Of a stretch of 64,000 nucleotides of DNA, positions 1 to 10,636 are shown one piece after another. The stretch comes from Citrobacter amalonaticus (GTDB lineage: Bacteria > Pseudomonadota > Gammaproteobacteria > Enterobacterales > Enterobacteriaceae). How positions within the stretch are numbered: position 1 is the stretch's first letter; each line of letters starts with the position of its first letter. Location of the stretch: positions 1,798,001 through 1,862,000 of the forward strand of contig JARDVN010000001.1 of NCBI GenBank assembly GCA_028994555.1, in the 5' to 3' direction. The position numbers and the translations under genes were made by a program. The notes under the pieces were generated by a model. That model was not told where the DNA came from. It saw nothing but the letters and a program-made list of their open reading frames with translations, and ran no database searches.

Positions 1-74
1 GCCTGAGCGAGATTATCCCGCAGGCTGCGCATAACGGCTTGCTGGACGGCGATAGGGAGACGGGGGGCTTTCAT
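1..74 (-). CDS. sprT: SprT N-terminus (partial, window edge)
   Basis: Only the first 24 codons are present; the gene runs off the left edge. The peptide starts MKAPRLPIAVQQAVMRSL, matching the N-terminus of the SprT family (SprT-like zinc metalloprotease fold, function unclear in bacteria). It lies downstream of galP on the same strand, as in E. coli. The catalytic HExxH region lies outside the window, so identity rests on the N-terminal match and on the neighbourhood. Confidence 0.8.
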   Translation of the reverse strand, partial: MKAPRLPIAVQQAVMRSLRDNLAQ

Positions 75-153
75 AACGGCAGAGGATAATGCGACAGGGT
101 CGGGACTGCAAGAGGAAGGCGTCCTCCCATGGGGGGAGGACGCAAAGGGCAGA

Positions 154-1548
154 TTAATCGTGTGCGCCGATTTCGCGCAGCTTACGTCCCTTCATCAGGT
201 TACGTTCGATATGTTCCAGTGAAACGTGTTTGGTTTCCGGCACCAGCCACAGTGTCAGCAGAATAAACAGCACGTTCAGACCCGCATAAACCCAGAAGGT
301 GTTCGCATTGCCGAGGTTTTGCAGCATAGTCAGGAACGTCGCGCCAACGATCATGTTGGCAATCCAGTTGGTGGCGGTAGAGCAGGTGATGCCGAAATCG
401 CGGCCCTTCAGCGGCTGGATTTCAGAACACAGCACCCAAATCAGCGGACCGGCACTCATGGCGAAACCAATGATGAACATCAGCAGCATCGCGATAGCGA
501 AGTACTGTGCGGACGGCGAGTGGATGCCGACATGCATCATCGTCCCAAGGATACCCATTCCGGCTGCCATCACCAGGAAGCCCAACGTCAGCGTCGGTTT
601 ACGCCCCCAGCGGTCAACCAGGCCGATGGCGATAAAGGTGGCCAGCACGTTGGTCAGACCGACAATCACGGTACCCCACATCTGCTCAGAGGTATTGGTG
701 TAACCCGCCATTTCGAAGATTTTGGGTGCGTAGTACATGATAACGTTCATCCCGGTGAACTGCTGCATCACCTGCAACAGTACGCCAAGAAACACCGCAC
801 GGCGGAAGTTGCTGTTCTCTTTGAACAACGTCCAGCCGCTCTGTTTCACCTGCAGACTTTCACGGATTTCATCCAGCTCGCGTTTGGCTTCTGCACTGGT
901 ATCACGCAGACGTAGTAATACGCGTTCGGCATCAACGAAACGACGTTTCGCGGCGAACCAGCGCGGGCTGTCCGGCAGGAAAAAAACGCCGATCAACAGC
1001 AGAATCGCCGGGATGATAATCACGCCCAGCATCCAGCGCCAAGCGCCGCTGTAGCTGAAGGCGGTATCCGACAGATAGGCGCCGAGGATCCCGATGGTAA
1101 TCATCAACTGGTACATGGAGATCATGCTGCCACGAATTTTTTCCGGGGCGATCTCAGACAGGTACAGCGGGGCGGTGTACGAGGCCACGCCAACGGCGAG
1201 ACCCAGCAAGACGCGGGACAGGATCAGCACTTCAACATTCGGCGCCGCTGCGGAGAACAGCGAACCGGCGACAAACAGGATCGCGCCGATCATCAGGCTT
1301 TTCTTGCGCCCGAGCTTGAAGGAGAGCCAGCCGCTGCCGACGGCACCGACTGCTGCACCGAACATCATGGAGCTGACGACCCACTCCTGAGTGTGTGCGG
1401 AAATCTGGAATTCATCGGTGATAAACGGTAATGCGCCAGCAATAACGCCGATATCCAGGCCAAAAAGTAATCCTGCCAGGGCTGCAAGGAAGCAGACAAA
1501 AAATGTCATGGCTTTATTGGAACGCCCCTGTTTTTTATTGTCAGGCAT
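154..1548 (-). CDS. galP: Galactose:H+ symporter GalP
   Basis: Inner-membrane major facilitator of the sugar porter family that imports galactose and glucose with a proton. The 464-residue product has the E. coli length and is nearly identical to it throughout. Family motifs are visible: LGRKK after TM2, PDSPRWF after TM6, [12 protein letters not shown] in TM7 and PETKHVSLE at the C-terminus. An upstream in-frame codon would add 20 residues, but the start at [12 protein letters not shown] matches the known protein. A near-perfect GalR operator and a CRP site lie just upstream, consistent with induction by galactose and catabolite control. The gene stands alone, after metK on the same strand. 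Confidence 0.97.
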   Translation of the reverse strand: MPDNKKQGRSNKAMTFFVCFLAALAGLLFGLDIGVIAGALPFITDEFQISAHTQEWVVSSMMFGAAVGAVGSGWLSFKLGRKKSLMIGAILFVAGSLFSAAAPNVEVLILSRVLLGLAVGVASYTAPLYLSEIAPEKIRGSMISMYQLMITIGILGAYLSDTAFSYSGAWRWMLGVIIIPAILLLIGVFFLPDSPRWFAAKRRFVDAERVLLRLRDTSAEAKRELDEIRESLQVKQSGWTLFKENSNFRRAVFLGVLLQVMQQFTGMNVIMYYAPKIFEMAGYTNTSEQMWGTVIVGLTNVLATFIAIGLVDRWGRKPTLTLGFLVMAAGMGILGTMMHVGIHSPSAQYFAIAMLLMFIIGFAMSAGPLIWVLCSEIQPLKGRDFGITCSTATNWIANMIVGATFLTMLQNLGNANTFWVYAGLNVLFILLTLWLVPETKHVSLEHIERNLMKGRKLREIGAHD

Positions 1549-1613
1549 TATGCCCTCCGGTTGGGTTATCAGTTTTGTTGATGTTAAGGGTAGGCGAGTA
1601 ACCCGCAAAAATA

Positions 1614-1629
1614 TGTGATAGTTATCACG
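1614..1629 (-). promoter_or_regulatory. CRP site upstream of galP
   Basis: TGTGA-TAGTTA-TCACG matches the TGTGA-N6-TCACA consensus at 9 of 10 positions. It lies 66-81 bases upstream of the galP start and next to the GalR operator. Confidence 0.75.
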
Positions 1630-1632
1630 TTA

Positions 1633-1648
1633 GTGTAATCGGTTACAC
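1633..1648 (-). promoter_or_regulatory. GalR/GalS operator of galP
   Basis: GTGTAATCGGTTACAC is a full match to the GalR/GalS operator consensus GTGKAANCGNTTNCAC and is a near-perfect palindrome. It sits between the CRP site and a second, weaker operator-like sequence at 1815-1830. Confidence 0.85.
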
Positions 1649-1814
1649 TAACGCATAAGCGTAAAAATAATTAAGACTTTGAAAATATAGAGGTAAAAGG
1701 GGTGATGTGCATCGCATCTGGATGAGTTTCAGACTTAACTGAAATGAAATGTAACAGCAGAAGAAAGGCGATCACGAAAAGGGATTATTCTGAAAGCGAG
1801 ATATATTGGGCGTG

Positions 1815-1830
1815 GTGTAAACGGTTTCAA
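1815..1830 (-). promoter_or_regulatory. Second GalR-like operator, distal
   Basis: GTGTAAACGGTTTCAA differs from the GalR consensus only at the last base. It lies 182 bases from the proximal operator, so GalR bound to both could loop the DNA as at the gal operon. The rest of 1549-1835 shows no gene. Confidence 0.5.
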
Positions 1831-1835
1831 ACGTT

Positions 1836-1916
1836 ACCGGGTGGCGGCTGCGCCCTACCCGGCCTACAAACACCTCAAAAACCCGTAGGTTGGTAAGGCG
1901 CAGCCACCATCCGACA
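1836..1916. repeat. REP pair (BIME-like)
   Basis: Two inverted REP-type units (GGTGGCGGCTGCGCC followed by GGTAAGGCGCAGCC) face each other across a short spacer between metK and galP. Confidence 0.7.
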
Positions 1917-1946
1917 GAAAAAAGCCAGCCCGAAGGCTGGCTTTTT
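1917..1946 (-). terminator. metK terminator
   Basis: AGCCAGCC and GGCTGGCT form a GC-rich stem with a CGAA-type loop, flanked by A and T runs, so it can act on either strand. It lies 20 bases after the metK stop. Confidence 0.85.
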
Positions 1947-1966
1947 CAACACAACGCTCAGTCGAA

Positions 1967-3122
1967 TTACTTCAGACCGGCAGCGTCGCGCAGCAGAGCG
2001 GCTTTGTCGGTTTTTTCCCAAGGGAAATGCTCACGACCAAAGTGACCGTATGCAGCGGTTTCTTTGTAAATCGGGTGCAGCAGATCCAGCATCTGGATCA
2101 GACCGTACGGGCGCAGGTCGAAGAATTCACGCACCAGCAGAGTCAGTTGTTCTGAAGGCACTTTCTCAGTCCCGAAGGTTTCCACCATGATGGAGGTCGG
2201 TTCCGCCACGCCGATTGCGTAGGAAACCTGAATTTCACAGCGGTCAGCCAGGCCCGCCGCAACGATGTTTTTCGCCACGTAACGTGCAGCGTACGCGGCA
2301 GAACGGTCCACTTTCGACGGATCTTTACCGGAGAACGCGCCGCCACCGTGACGCGCCATGCCGCCGTATGTATCAACGATGATCTTACGACCGGTCAGAC
2401 CGCAGTCGCCCATTGGCCCACCGATAACAAAACGACCGGTCGGGTTGATGAAGAATTTGGTAGCTGAGGTCAGCCATTCAGTTGGCAGAACCGGCTTGAT
2501 GATCTCTTCCATCACCGCGTCTTTCAGCGTCGTCTGATCGATATCTTCCGCATGCTGGGTGGAGAGCACCACGGCGTCGATACCGACAATTTTGCCGTCG
2601 TCGTACTGGAAGGTCACCTGGCTTTTCGCATCCGGGCGCAGCCACGGCAGGGTACCATTTTTACGCACTTCAGCCTGACGCTGCACCAGACGGTGTGCGT
2701 AGGTGATCGGTGCAGGCATCAGCACGTCGGTTTCGTTGGTGGCATAGCCAAACATCAGGCCCTGGTCGCCAGCGCCTTGTTCCAGCGGATCGGCACGGTC
2801 AACGCCCTGGTTGATATCCGGAGACTGTTTACCAATTGCGCTCAGGACTGCACACGAGTTGGCATCAAAGCCCATGTCGGAATGCACATAGCCAATTTCG
2901 CGCACGGTGTTACGTGTGATCTCTTCGATATCGACCCAGGCGCTGGTGGTGATTTCACCGCCAACTAAAACCATGCCGGTTTTCACGTAGGTCTCACACG
3001 CGACGCGCGCTTTCGGATCCTGTTCCAGGATGGCATCAAGCACGGCATCAGAGATTTGGTCAGCGATTTTGTCAGGATGCCCTTCTGATACGGACTCGGA
3101 CGTAAAAAAGGTGTTTTGCCAT
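1967..3122 (-). CDS. metK: S-adenosylmethionine synthetase (frameshift near start)
   Basis: Makes S-adenosylmethionine from methionine and ATP and is essential in E. coli. Motifs [20 protein letters not shown] and GGGAFSGKD are all present, and the sequence follows the 384-residue E. coli protein to its end (DAAGLK). The true start is the ATG at 3122 (MAKHLF). After six codons the frame is broken by a run of six A bases at 3104-3109 where five restore [17 protein letters not shown]. Without correction the longest open frame begins internally at 3043 and loses part of the methionine/ATP site. An essential gene is unlikely to be broken, so the extra base is probably a sequence error. MetJ-like boxes lie upstream. 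Confidence 0.95.
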
Positions 3123-3234
3123 GTTTTATTTCACCTAAGGAGAATTTGGTTAGCTCAAACTGTTGTGCGGAAAAGCCAAAGCAGAAGATTCTACCAAGGC
3201 CTGCAGGTTAGTGACACTGGCAGTCTGAGTGTTA

Positions 3235-3266
3235 ATCAGTATGGATGGATTAACATCTGGATGGCT
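3235..3266 (-). promoter_or_regulatory. Candidate MetJ operator of metK
   Basis: Read on the minus strand there are tandem 8-mers AGCCATCC, AGATGTTA, ATCCATCC and ATACTGAT. They resemble met boxes (consensus AGACGTCT), which occur in tandem. They lie 113-144 bases upstream of the metK start, fitting MetJ repression when S-adenosylmethionine is abundant. Confidence 0.55.
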
Positions 3267-3430
3267 ATTTTAGGTCACTTCTTCACCCGATTTCCACTGT
3301 TTTTTGAATCAGCTCTCACTGTGTTGAAAACATGAGGGGAAATTTTTACAAACACTGCTGACAATCTGCGCATTTATGTTTTGCTTTTTGATTCTGTTGT
3401 CGGTATAAAACGCGGCGCGCGGCTCATATC

Positions 3431-3544
3431 CGTCATACTTCAAGTTGCATGTGCGTTGGCTTCCTCGTTCGCCCCAGTCACTTACTCATGTAAGCTCCCG
3501 GGGACTCACTGCGTTGCCGCCTTCCTGCAACTCGAATTATTTTG
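3431..3544. repeat. Palindromic intergenic repeat, copy 1
   Basis: A segment of about 114 bases starting TTCAAGTTGCATGTGCGTTGG and ending CTGCAACTCGAATTATTT. Its ends are inverted copies (AGTTGCA and TGCAACT). It closely matches 42591-42704. It lies in the 776-base metK-yqgB spacer, where apart from the MetJ-like boxes I see no further gene. Confidence 0.8.
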
Positions 3545-3898
3545 GATAGACAAAAAGCACACGACGTTTTCTTCGTGTCGCCACTTCCAGCCGGGTTAAA
3601 ACGTTAGCTTTGGCTTGTTGGTGCGTTCCTGTTGGAGCGACCATGGAGGTGATAAGAGATAATGAACCGTTGTATTCTGCTGAATCTGTCGCACCGTTCT
3701 GGTGTGCGTATGTCCTCCACAATTTGCATCTCTGCTTTGCATACCTGCCGATGTTATACCCATCTCGGCGCTTCTCAGGACTCCAGAGCCGGTAACTGGC
3801 ACTAAGGACTGAACAAGGGCGCTCTTGTGGAAACAAGAGTTTTCTCGTGGTTTCGCCGAACCGTCATACGTAAGTTCGGTTACGTGTTTTACAATGAT

Positions 3899-4030
3899 AT
3901 GAAAAAGAAACCGGTCGCGCAGGCGGAGCACCAGCACTTTCTGCTGGAAAATCCGACTGTTTATGGGTTGTTATCGCCTCTTCGGATTGCGATAGTAGTC
4001 AACTGTTTTACACTTGTTAATAAAATTTGA
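3899..4030 (+). CDS. yqgB: Small protein YqgB
   Basis: A 43-residue protein starting [19 protein letters not shown] and ending NCFTLVNKI. It matches E. coli YqgB ([19 protein letters not shown]), which lies at the same place just upstream of speA. The function is not established; an acid-stress role has been suggested. The stop is 8 bases before the speA start, so co-transcription with speA is likely. A longer frame from 3827 exists, but the homology begins at the ATG at 3899. Confidence 0.75.
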   Translation: MKKKPVAQAEHQHFLLENPTVYGLLSPLRIAIVVNCFTLVNKI

Positions 4031-4038
4031 GGTTCGCT

Positions 4039-6016
4039 ATGTCTGACGACATGTCTTTGGGTTCGCCTTCGTCAGCAGGCGAACAGGGTGTACTACGCTC
4101 CATGCAGGAGGTTGCAATGAGCTCCCAGGAAGCCAGCAAGATGCTGCGTACTTACAATATTGCCTGGTGGGGCAATAACTACTATGACGTCAATGAACTG
4201 GGTCACATTAGCGTGTGCCCGGACCCTGACGTCCCCGAAGCGCGCGTCGATCTCGCTAAGCTGGTGAAAGCGCGAGAAGCGCAAGGGCAACGCCTGCCAG
4301 CGCTGTTCTGCTTTCCGCAGATCCTGCAACACCGCCTGCGCTCCATTAACGCGGCGTTCAAACGCGCGCGTGAGTCGTACGGCTATAACGGCGACTATTT
4401 CCTGGTTTACCCCATCAAGGTTAACCAGCATCGTCGCGTCATCGAATCCTTAATCCATTCTGGCGAACCGTTGGGTCTGGAAGCCGGTTCCAAAGCGGAA
4501 CTGATGGCGGTCCTGGCCCATGCCGGGATGACCCGTTCCGTGATTGTGTGTAACGGCTATAAAGACCGTGAGTACATTCGCCTGGCGCTGATTGGCGAGA
4601 AGATGGGCCATAAAGTCTATCTGGTCATCGAGAAAATGTCGGAAATCGCCATTGTGCTGGATGAAGCCGAACGTCTGAACGTCATTCCGCGTCTGGGCGT
4701 GCGTGCGCGTCTGGCTTCGCAGGGGTCTGGCAAATGGCAGTCCTCTGGCGGCGAAAAATCCAAATTCGGCCTGGCGGCAACGCAGGTCCTGCAACTGGTG
4801 GAAACGCTGCGTGAAGCCGGGCGTCTCGATAGCCTGCAACTGCTGCATTTCCACCTCGGTTCGCAGATGGCGAATATCCGTGATATTGCTACCGGCGTGC
4901 GTGAGTCTGCCCGTTTCTATGTTGAGCTGCATAAGCTTGGCGTTGACATCCAGTGCTTCGACGTGGGCGGCGGTCTGGGTGTGGACTACGAAGGGACCCG
5001 TTCGCAGTCTGACTGCTCGGTGAACTATGGTCTGAACGAATACGCCAACAATATCATCTGGGCGATTGGCGATGCCTGTGAAGAAAACGGCCTGCCGCAT
5101 CCGACGGTGATCACCGAGTCCGGTCGTGCGGTGACCGCGCACCACACGGTGCTGGTGTCCAACATCATCGGCGTTGAGCGTAACGAATATACCGTACCTG
5201 TTGCGCCGGCTGACGACGCGCCGCGCGCGCTGCAAAGCATGTGGGAAACCTGGCAGGAGATGCACGAGCCGGGCACCCGTCGCTCGCTGCGTGAATGGCT
5301 GCACGACAGCCAGATGGATCTGCATGACATTCACATCGGTTACTCCTCCGGCACTTTCAGCCTGCAGGAACGTGCGTGGGCGGAACAGCTTTATCTGAGC
5401 ATGTGCCACGAAGTGCAGAAACAGCTGGATCCGCAAAACCGCGCGCACCGTCCGATCATTGACGAACTGCAAGAGCGTATGGCGGACAAAATGTACGTCA
5501 ACTTCTCGCTGTTCCAGTCAATGCCGGATGCGTGGGGGGATCGATCAGCTGTTCCCGGTCCTGCCGCTGGAAGGGCTGGATCAGGTGCCTGAGCGTCGTG
5601 CGGTTCTGCTGGACATCACCTGCGATTCCGACGGCGCTATCGATCACTACATCGACGGCGACGGCATTGCGACTACCATGCCGATGCCAGAGTACGATCC
5701 GGAGAATCCGCCAATGCTCGGTTTCTTTATGGTCGGCGCGTATCAGGAGATCCTCGGCAACATGCACAACCTGTTTGGCGATACCGAGGCGGTGGACGTG
5801 TTTGTCTTCCCGGACGGTAGCGTAGAAGTTGAGCTGTCGGATGAAGGGGATACCGTGGCGGACATGCTGCAATATGTACAGTTGGATCCGAAAACGTTGC
5901 TGACACACTTCCGCGATCAGGTGAAGCAAACCGGCCTGGACGATGCGCTGCAGCAGCAGTTCCTCGAAGAGTTTGAAGCGGGTCTGTACGGCTATACGTA
6001 TCTCGAAGATGAGTAA
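4039..6016 (+). CDS. speA: Biosynthetic arginine decarboxylase (one frameshift)
   Basis: PLP-dependent, fold III decarboxylase that converts arginine to agmatine, the first step of the agmatine route to putrescine; SpeB downstream does the next step. The N-terminal barrel holds the PLP lysine in PIKVNQHR, then FHLGSQ and the glycine-rich [13 protein letters not shown]. Reading [15 protein letters not shown] from 4039 matches E. coli; an in-frame TTG 12 bases upstream is less likely. The frame breaks at six G bases, 5534-5539 (PDAWG then IDQLFPVLP); with five G the product is 658 residues, the E. coli length. Both halves are fully conserved, so the extra base is probably an error. Confidence 0.95.
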
Positions 6017-6090
6017 TGCCTGTGCCCGGGCGACTTGAACCTGGGCAAATAAGCAGCGATAATTTACTCAATTACTGTGTTTACGAATCA

Positions 6091-6132
6091 AACCCTTTCT
6101 CGTCGGGCCTAACGACGCGGGAGGGTTTTTTT
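6091..6132 (+). terminator. speA-speB intergenic hairpin with T run
   Basis: Imperfect stem AACCC...CGTCG with CGACG...GGGTT followed by seven T bases. It ends 26 bases before speB, so speB probably also has its own promoter in the 6017-6090 interval. Confidence 0.6.
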
Positions 6133-6158
6133 ATATCGACGAATATGAGGTTTTTGCC

Positions 6159-7079
6159 ATGAGCACCTTAGGTCATCAGTACGATAACTCCCTGGTTTCA
6201 AACGCCTTTGGTTTCCTGCGTTTGCCAATGAACTTCCAGCCGTATGACAGCGATGCTGACTGGGTGATCACTGGCGTGCCGTTTGACATGGCGACGTCCG
6301 GTCGCGCGGGCGGGCGTCACGGCCCGGCGGCGATCCGTCAGGTGTCAACGAATCTGGCCTGGGAACACAATCGCTTCCCGTGGAATTTCGACATGCGTGA
6401 GCGCCTGAACGTGGTGGACTGCGGCGACCTGGTTTACGCCTTTGGCGACGCGCGTGAAATGAGTGAAAAACTGCAGGCGCATGCAGAGAAACTGCTGGCT
6501 GCCGGTAAACGGATGCTCTCTTTTGGCGGTGACCACTTTGTGACGCTGCCGCTGCTGCGCGCGCACGCAAAACACTTTGGCAAAATGGCAATGGTCCATT
6601 TCGATGCCCACACCGACACCTATGCGAATGGCTGTGAGTTCGACCATGGCACCATGTTCTACACTGCGCCGAACGAAGGGTTGATCGATCCGCATCACTC
6701 TGTGCAGATCGGTATTCGTACGGAATTCGATAAAGACAACGGCTTTACCGTGCTGGACGCCTGTCAGGTGAACGATCGCGGCGTTGATGACATCATCGCC
6801 CAGGTGAAGCAGATTGTCGGCGACATGCCGGTCTATCTGACCTTTGATATCGACTGCCTGGATCCGGCATTCGCGCCGGGGACCGGTACGCCAGTGATTG
6901 GCGGTCTGACTTCCGATCGCGCTATTAAGCTGGTGCGCGGACTGAAAGATCTGAACATCGTAGGGATGGACGTGGTGGAAGTAGCGCCGGCTTACGATCA
7001 GTCAGAAATCACCGCCCTGGCGGCGGCAACGCTGGCGCTGGAGATGCTGTACATTCAGGCGGCGAAGAAAGGCGAGTAA
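6159..7079 (+). CDS. speB: Agmatinase
   Basis: Manganese enzyme of the ureohydrolase family that splits agmatine into putrescine and urea, completing the SpeA-SpeB route. All metal ligands are present: His126 (GGDHF), Asp149, His151 and Asp153 (HFDAHTDTY), and the two aspartates of the [11 protein letters not shown] segment. The 306 residues equal the E. coli length and the sequence is nearly identical. It follows speA on the same strand with a terminator-like hairpin between. Confidence 0.98.
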   Translation: MSTLGHQYDNSLVSNAFGFLRLPMNFQPYDSDADWVITGVPFDMATSGRAGGRHGPAAIRQVSTNLAWEHNRFPWNFDMRERLNVVDCGDLVYAFGDAREMSEKLQAHAEKLLAAGKRMLSFGGDHFVTLPLLRAHAKHFGKMAMVHFDAHTDTYANGCEFDHGTMFYTAPNEGLIDPHHSVQIGIRTEFDKDNGFTVLDACQVNDRGVDDIIAQVKQIVGDMPVYLTFDIDCLDPAFAPGTGTPVIGGLTSDRAIKLVRGLKDLNIVGMDVVEVAPAYDQSEITALAAATLALEMLYIQAAKKGE

Positions 7080-7102
7080 CGGGTTTCGGGCTATTTTACT
7101 CG

Positions 7103-7200
7103 CCATTTTGAACCCGGGCAGTGCTCGCCATCCTCACGTACTACGTGTACGCTCCGGTGGCTGTGCGCTGTCCAGGCCCAAACTGGCTTCGCCAATAACG
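7103..7200. repeat. Imperfect inverted repeat downstream of speB
   Basis: The segment around CACGTACTACGTGTACGCTCC can fold on itself (CGTAC and GTACG arms with longer imperfect flanks). I found no second copy in the window and assign no function; it could end speB transcripts. Confidence 0.3.
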
Positions 7201-7221
7201 CCCGATCACCGGACAAAATTT

Positions 7222-7245
7222 GTAGTTCTGTAGTTCTGTAGTTCT
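7222..7245. repeat. 8-bp tandem repeat, three copies
   Basis: GTAGTTCT occurs three times in direct succession and runs straight into the REP element that starts GTAGGCCGG. Confidence 0.85.
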
Positions 7246-7246
7246 G

Positions 7247-7282
7247 TAGGCCGGATAAGGCGTTTACGCCGTCATCCGGCAC
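7247..7282. repeat. REP element
   Basis: GCCGGATAAGGCGTTTACGCC followed by GTCATCCGGC is a typical REP palindrome, placed at the 3' end of loiP. Confidence 0.85.
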
Positions 7283-7291
7283 GCTTGAATG

Positions 7292-8050
7292 TTACTTAAT
7301 CCCGTCCGCTTTCATACGATCGCGAATATGTTGCGCACGTTCTGCGGAGGCCGGGTGATCGTCAAACATGGAGCTTTGACGACCTTCTTCCAGTTTCGCC
7401 AGTTTTTCGAAGCTGGTGGCAAGACCCGCCGGGCTGATACCGCGTTTGCGCAACAAATCGTACGAGTAGTCATCCGCTTCCGATTCCTGACGCTGGGAGA
7501 ACTGCGAGTTCACCAGTTTTTCTCCCAGATCGCCGAGCTGTGACTGCGACAGGCTGCCGACGATCCCACCCGCTGAGGCTGCGGCTGCGCGAACGGCGTT
7601 AGTGCCCAGCGCCACCTGCATACCTTTCTTCACGTGTCCGAGCGCAACGTGACCCATTTCATGGCCAATCACGGCTTCGACTTCGTTGTCCGTCATCATG
7701 TCCATCAGGCCGCTATATACACGAATACAGCCGTTCGCCATCGCGAAGGCGTTCACGTCTTTCGCCATGTAGACTTTATAGTTGACCGCTTGTCCGTTGA
7801 TGTTATCGCCGAGCGCCGTGGCGATTTTGCTCAGGCGTTTAGCGTACTCGCTGCCGGCTGGCGCGATAGTCGCTTTACCATCCATTTCCGTACAGGCCTG
7901 GTTGCTTAACGCGATAACCTGCGCATCGCTCAGGCTATAAGCCTGGAAAGCTTCGGCTCCCGAGGAGAGCAGTCCGTTGGAGTTCATATTCTGGCAGCCG
8001 GTCAGCACCGTCGCCATGCCCATAGCAAGCAGTAACGCGCGAATCTTCAT
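7292..8050 (-). CDS. loiP: Metalloprotease lipoprotein LoiP
   Basis: M48-family zinc metalloprotease attached to the outer membrane, formerly YggG, described in E. coli as induced at low osmolarity. The 252-residue protein starts MKIRALLLAMGMATVLTGC, with a lipobox LTGC and lipidated Cys19. The zinc motif HEMGH is at about residues 130-134 and the third ligand lies in the EADDYSYDLL helix. A longer frame upstream has no signal peptide at its start, so the ATG at 8050 was chosen. It is convergent with speB across a REP element and divergent from tktA. Confidence 0.95.
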   Translation of the reverse strand: MKIRALLLAMGMATVLTGCQNMNSNGLLSSGAEAFQAYSLSDAQVIALSNQACTEMDGKATIAPAGSEYAKRLSKIATALGDNINGQAVNYKVYMAKDVNAFAMANGCIRVYSGLMDMMTDNEVEAVIGHEMGHVALGHVKKGMQVALGTNAVRAAAASAGGIVGSLSQSQLGDLGEKLVNSQFSQRQESEADDYSYDLLRKRGISPAGLATSFEKLAKLEEGRQSSMFDDHPASAERAQHIRDRMKADGIK

Positions 8051-8329
8051 GTTTTTTTCTTCCACACGAAATGAGGAGGGTTCTAAAAGTGCGCGATTTG
8101 CAGATGAATCCGCGCTCACGCTAAGTATAAAGAAAAGAACAACAAGCGGGCGAGCAGATTGCGCAACATGCGAGTGTGATCCGGAGATTTCTGAAGCGGC
8201 AAAAGGATGCTCCATGTACATGACACGCGGCTTGGGTTACATTGTTGGCACTTTTTTCCGGCTTAGCCCAAAACGCGCTGTCGTCAAGTCGTTACGGGCA
8301 TGGCCTTCATCATCCGATCTGGAGTCAAA

Positions 8330-10321
8330 ATGTCCTCACGTAAAGAGCTTGCCAATGCTATTCGTGCGCTGAGCATGGACGCAGTACAGAAAGCCAAATC
8401 CGGTCACCCGGGTGCCCCGATGGGTATGGCTGACATTGCCGAAGTCCTGTGGCGTGATTTCCTGAAGCACAACCCGAGCAACCCGTCCTGGGCCGATCGT
8501 GACCGCTTCGTGCTGTCCAACGGCCACGGCTCCATGTTGATTTACAGCCTGCTGCACCTCACCGGTTACGATCTGCCGATGTCTGAGTTGCAGAACTTCC
8601 GTCAGCTGCATTCCAAAACCCCGGGTCACCCGGAAGTGGGTTACACCGCCGGTGTGGAAACCACTACCGGTCCGCTGGGTCAGGGTATTGCGAACGCGGT
8701 CGGTATGGCTATCGCTGAAAAAACACTGGCTGCACAGTTTAACCGTCCGGGCCATGACATCGTTGACCACTACACCTATGCGTTTATGGGCGATGGCTGC
8801 ATGATGGAAGGTATCTCTCACGAGGTATGCTCTCTGGCCGGTACGCTGAAGCTGGGCAAACTGGTAGCGTTCTACGATGACAACGGTATCTCTATCGACG
8901 GTCACGTTGAAGGCTGGTTCACTGACGACACGGCTAAACGTTTCGAAGCGTACGGCTGGCACGTGGTACGTGGTGTTGATGGTCATGACGCAGACGCCAT
9001 CAAACGCGCAGTCGAAGAAGCGCGTGCGGTGACCGACAAACCGTCCCTGCTGATGTGCAAAACCATCATCGGTTTCGGTTCCCCGAACAAAGCGGGTACC
9101 CACGACTCCCACGGTGCGCCGCTGGGCGATGCAGAAATCGCACTGACTCGCGAACAACTGGGCTGGAAATACGCGCCGTTCGAAATCCCGTCTGAAATCT
9201 ACGCCCAGTGGGATGCGAAAGAAGCCGGTCAGGCGAAAGAGTCTGCCTGGAACGAGAAATTTGCCGCCTACGCCAAAGCCTTCCCGCAGGAAGCCGCTGA
9301 GTTCACCCGTCGTATGAAAGGTGAAATGCCGTCTGATTTCGACGCAAAAGCGAAAGAGTTTATTGCTAAGCTGCAGGCTAACCCGGCAAAAATCGCCAGC
9401 CGTAAAGCATCTCAGAATGCGATCGAAGCTTTTGGTCCGTTGCTTCCGGAATTCCTCGGCGGCTCCGCAGATCTCGCGCCTTCTAACCTGACTCTGTGGT
9501 CGGGTTCTAAAGCGATCAACGAAGACACTGCGGGCAACTACATCCATTACGGCGTGCGTGAATTCGGTATGACCGCGATTGCCAACGGTATCTCCCTGCA
9601 CGGTGGTTTCCTGCCGTACACCTCCACTTTCCTGATGTTCGTGGAATATGCCCGTAACGCGGTGCGTATGGCAGCGCTGATGAAACAGCGTCAGGTGATG
9701 GTTTACACCCACGACTCCATCGGTCTGGGCGAAGATGGCCCGACTCACCAGCCGGTAGAGCAGGTGGCTTCTCTGCGCGTCACGCCAAACATGAGCACCT
9801 GGCGTCCGTGTGACCAGGTTGAATCCGCCGTGGCGTGGAAATACGGCGTTGAGCGTCAGGACGGCCCGACCGCGCTGATCCTCTCCCGTCAGAACCTGGC
9901 ACAGCAGGAACGTACCGAAGAGCAACTGGCGAACATCGCTCGCGGTGGCTACGTATTGAAAGATTGCGCAGGCCAGCCTGAGCTTATCTTCATCGCGACC
10001 GGTTCTGAAGTTGAGCTGGCGGTTGCCGCATGGGAAAAACTGACTGCCGAAGGCGTGAAAGCGCGTGTGGTCTCCATGCCGTCTACCGATGCGTTTGACA
10101 AGCAGGATGCGGCGTACCGCGAATCCGTACTGCCGAAAGCAGTTACCGCTCGCGTGGCCGTGGAAGCCGGTATCGCTGACTACTGGTTCAAATACGTGGG
10201 TCTGAACGGCGCGATCGTCGGTATGACCACCTTCGGTGAATCTGCGCCGGCAGAGCTGCTGTTCGAAGAGTTCGGCTTCACCGTCGACAACGTTGTCGCG
10301 AAAGCAAAAGCGCTGCTGTAA
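8330..10321 (+). CDS. tktA: Transketolase A
   Basis: Thiamine diphosphate enzyme of the pentose phosphate pathway; it moves two-carbon ketol units between sugar phosphates and supplies erythrose 4-phosphate, the substrate of Epd encoded nearby. The 663 residues match E. coli TktA almost throughout. The ThDP-binding GDG motif is in MGDGCMMEG, the catalytic glutamate in [11 protein letters not shown], and [15 protein letters not shown] is the usual central segment. The ATG at 8330 (MSSRKELAN) is the E. coli start; the frame is open 30 bases further upstream. Codon use is that of a highly expressed gene. Confidence 0.98.
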   Translation: MSSRKELANAIRALSMDAVQKAKSGHPGAPMGMADIAEVLWRDFLKHNPSNPSWADRDRFVLSNGHGSMLIYSLLHLTGYDLPMSELQNFRQLHSKTPGHPEVGYTAGVETTTGPLGQGIANAVGMAIAEKTLAAQFNRPGHDIVDHYTYAFMGDGCMMEGISHEVCSLAGTLKLGKLVAFYDDNGISIDGHVEGWFTDDTAKRFEAYGWHVVRGVDGHDADAIKRAVEEARAVTDKPSLLMCKTIIGFGSPNKAGTHDSHGAPLGDAEIALTREQLGWKYAPFEIPSEIYAQWDAKEAGQAKESAWNEKFAAYAKAFPQEAAEFTRRMKGEMPSDFDAKAKEFIAKLQANPAKIASRKASQNAIEAFGPLLPEFLGGSADLAPSNLTLWSGSKAINEDTAGNYIHYGVREFGMTAIANGISLHGGFLPYTSTFLMFVEYARNAVRMAALMKQRQVMVYTHDSIGLGEDGPTHQPVEQVASLRVTPNMSTWRPCDQVESAVAWKYGVERQDGPTALILSRQNLAQQERTEEQLANIARGGYVLKDCAGQPELIFIATGSEVELAVAAWEKLTAEGVKARVVSMPSTDAFDKQDAAYRESVLPKAVTARVAVEAGIADYWFKYVGLNGAIVGMTTFGESAPAELLFEEFGFTVDNVVAKAKALL

Positions 10322-10338
10322 TCATTACAACAGTCGCT

Positions 10339-10362
10339 AACGGGTCGCTTCGGCGGCCCGTT
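10339..10362 (+). terminator. tktA hairpin
   Basis: AACGGGTCGC and GCGGCCCGTT pair around a TTCG loop 17 bases after tktA. The T tract is weak. The rest of the spacer to cmtB (10363-10636) is strongly AT-rich and must hold the cmtB promoter; I see no clear operator in it. Confidence 0.6.
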
Positions 10363-10636
10363 ATCATCTAAAAAGGTAATTATTTCTGCTCGGGCAAGGG
10401 GTTATTGTAGATCTGCTTCACAGAATTGATATTTAGTATATTATTGAATTTGCAATGCTCATCACATAATTAATATTGCTATTTTTATCTTTAGTTATAA
10501 CAATCTGTTTTTTAATGATTTGTATTATTGTCTCTTTTCCCTGTCTCTGTTTTCTCCTCGATTGATTTCATTTGGTCGCACGCGTATTTTGTTTTTAGCA
10601 AGACGTTGTACCCTAAAAATAAAATAAGGACAATTT

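Noticed and set aside
3123..3898. Further small genes in the metK-yqgB spacer
   Set aside because: Several short open frames overlap the palindromic repeat or have no start context; none matches a protein I recognise.
8336..9925. Open frame of 529 codons on the minus strand across tktA
   Set aside because: Antisense shadow of the biased tktA codons, with no ribosome site or family resemblance.
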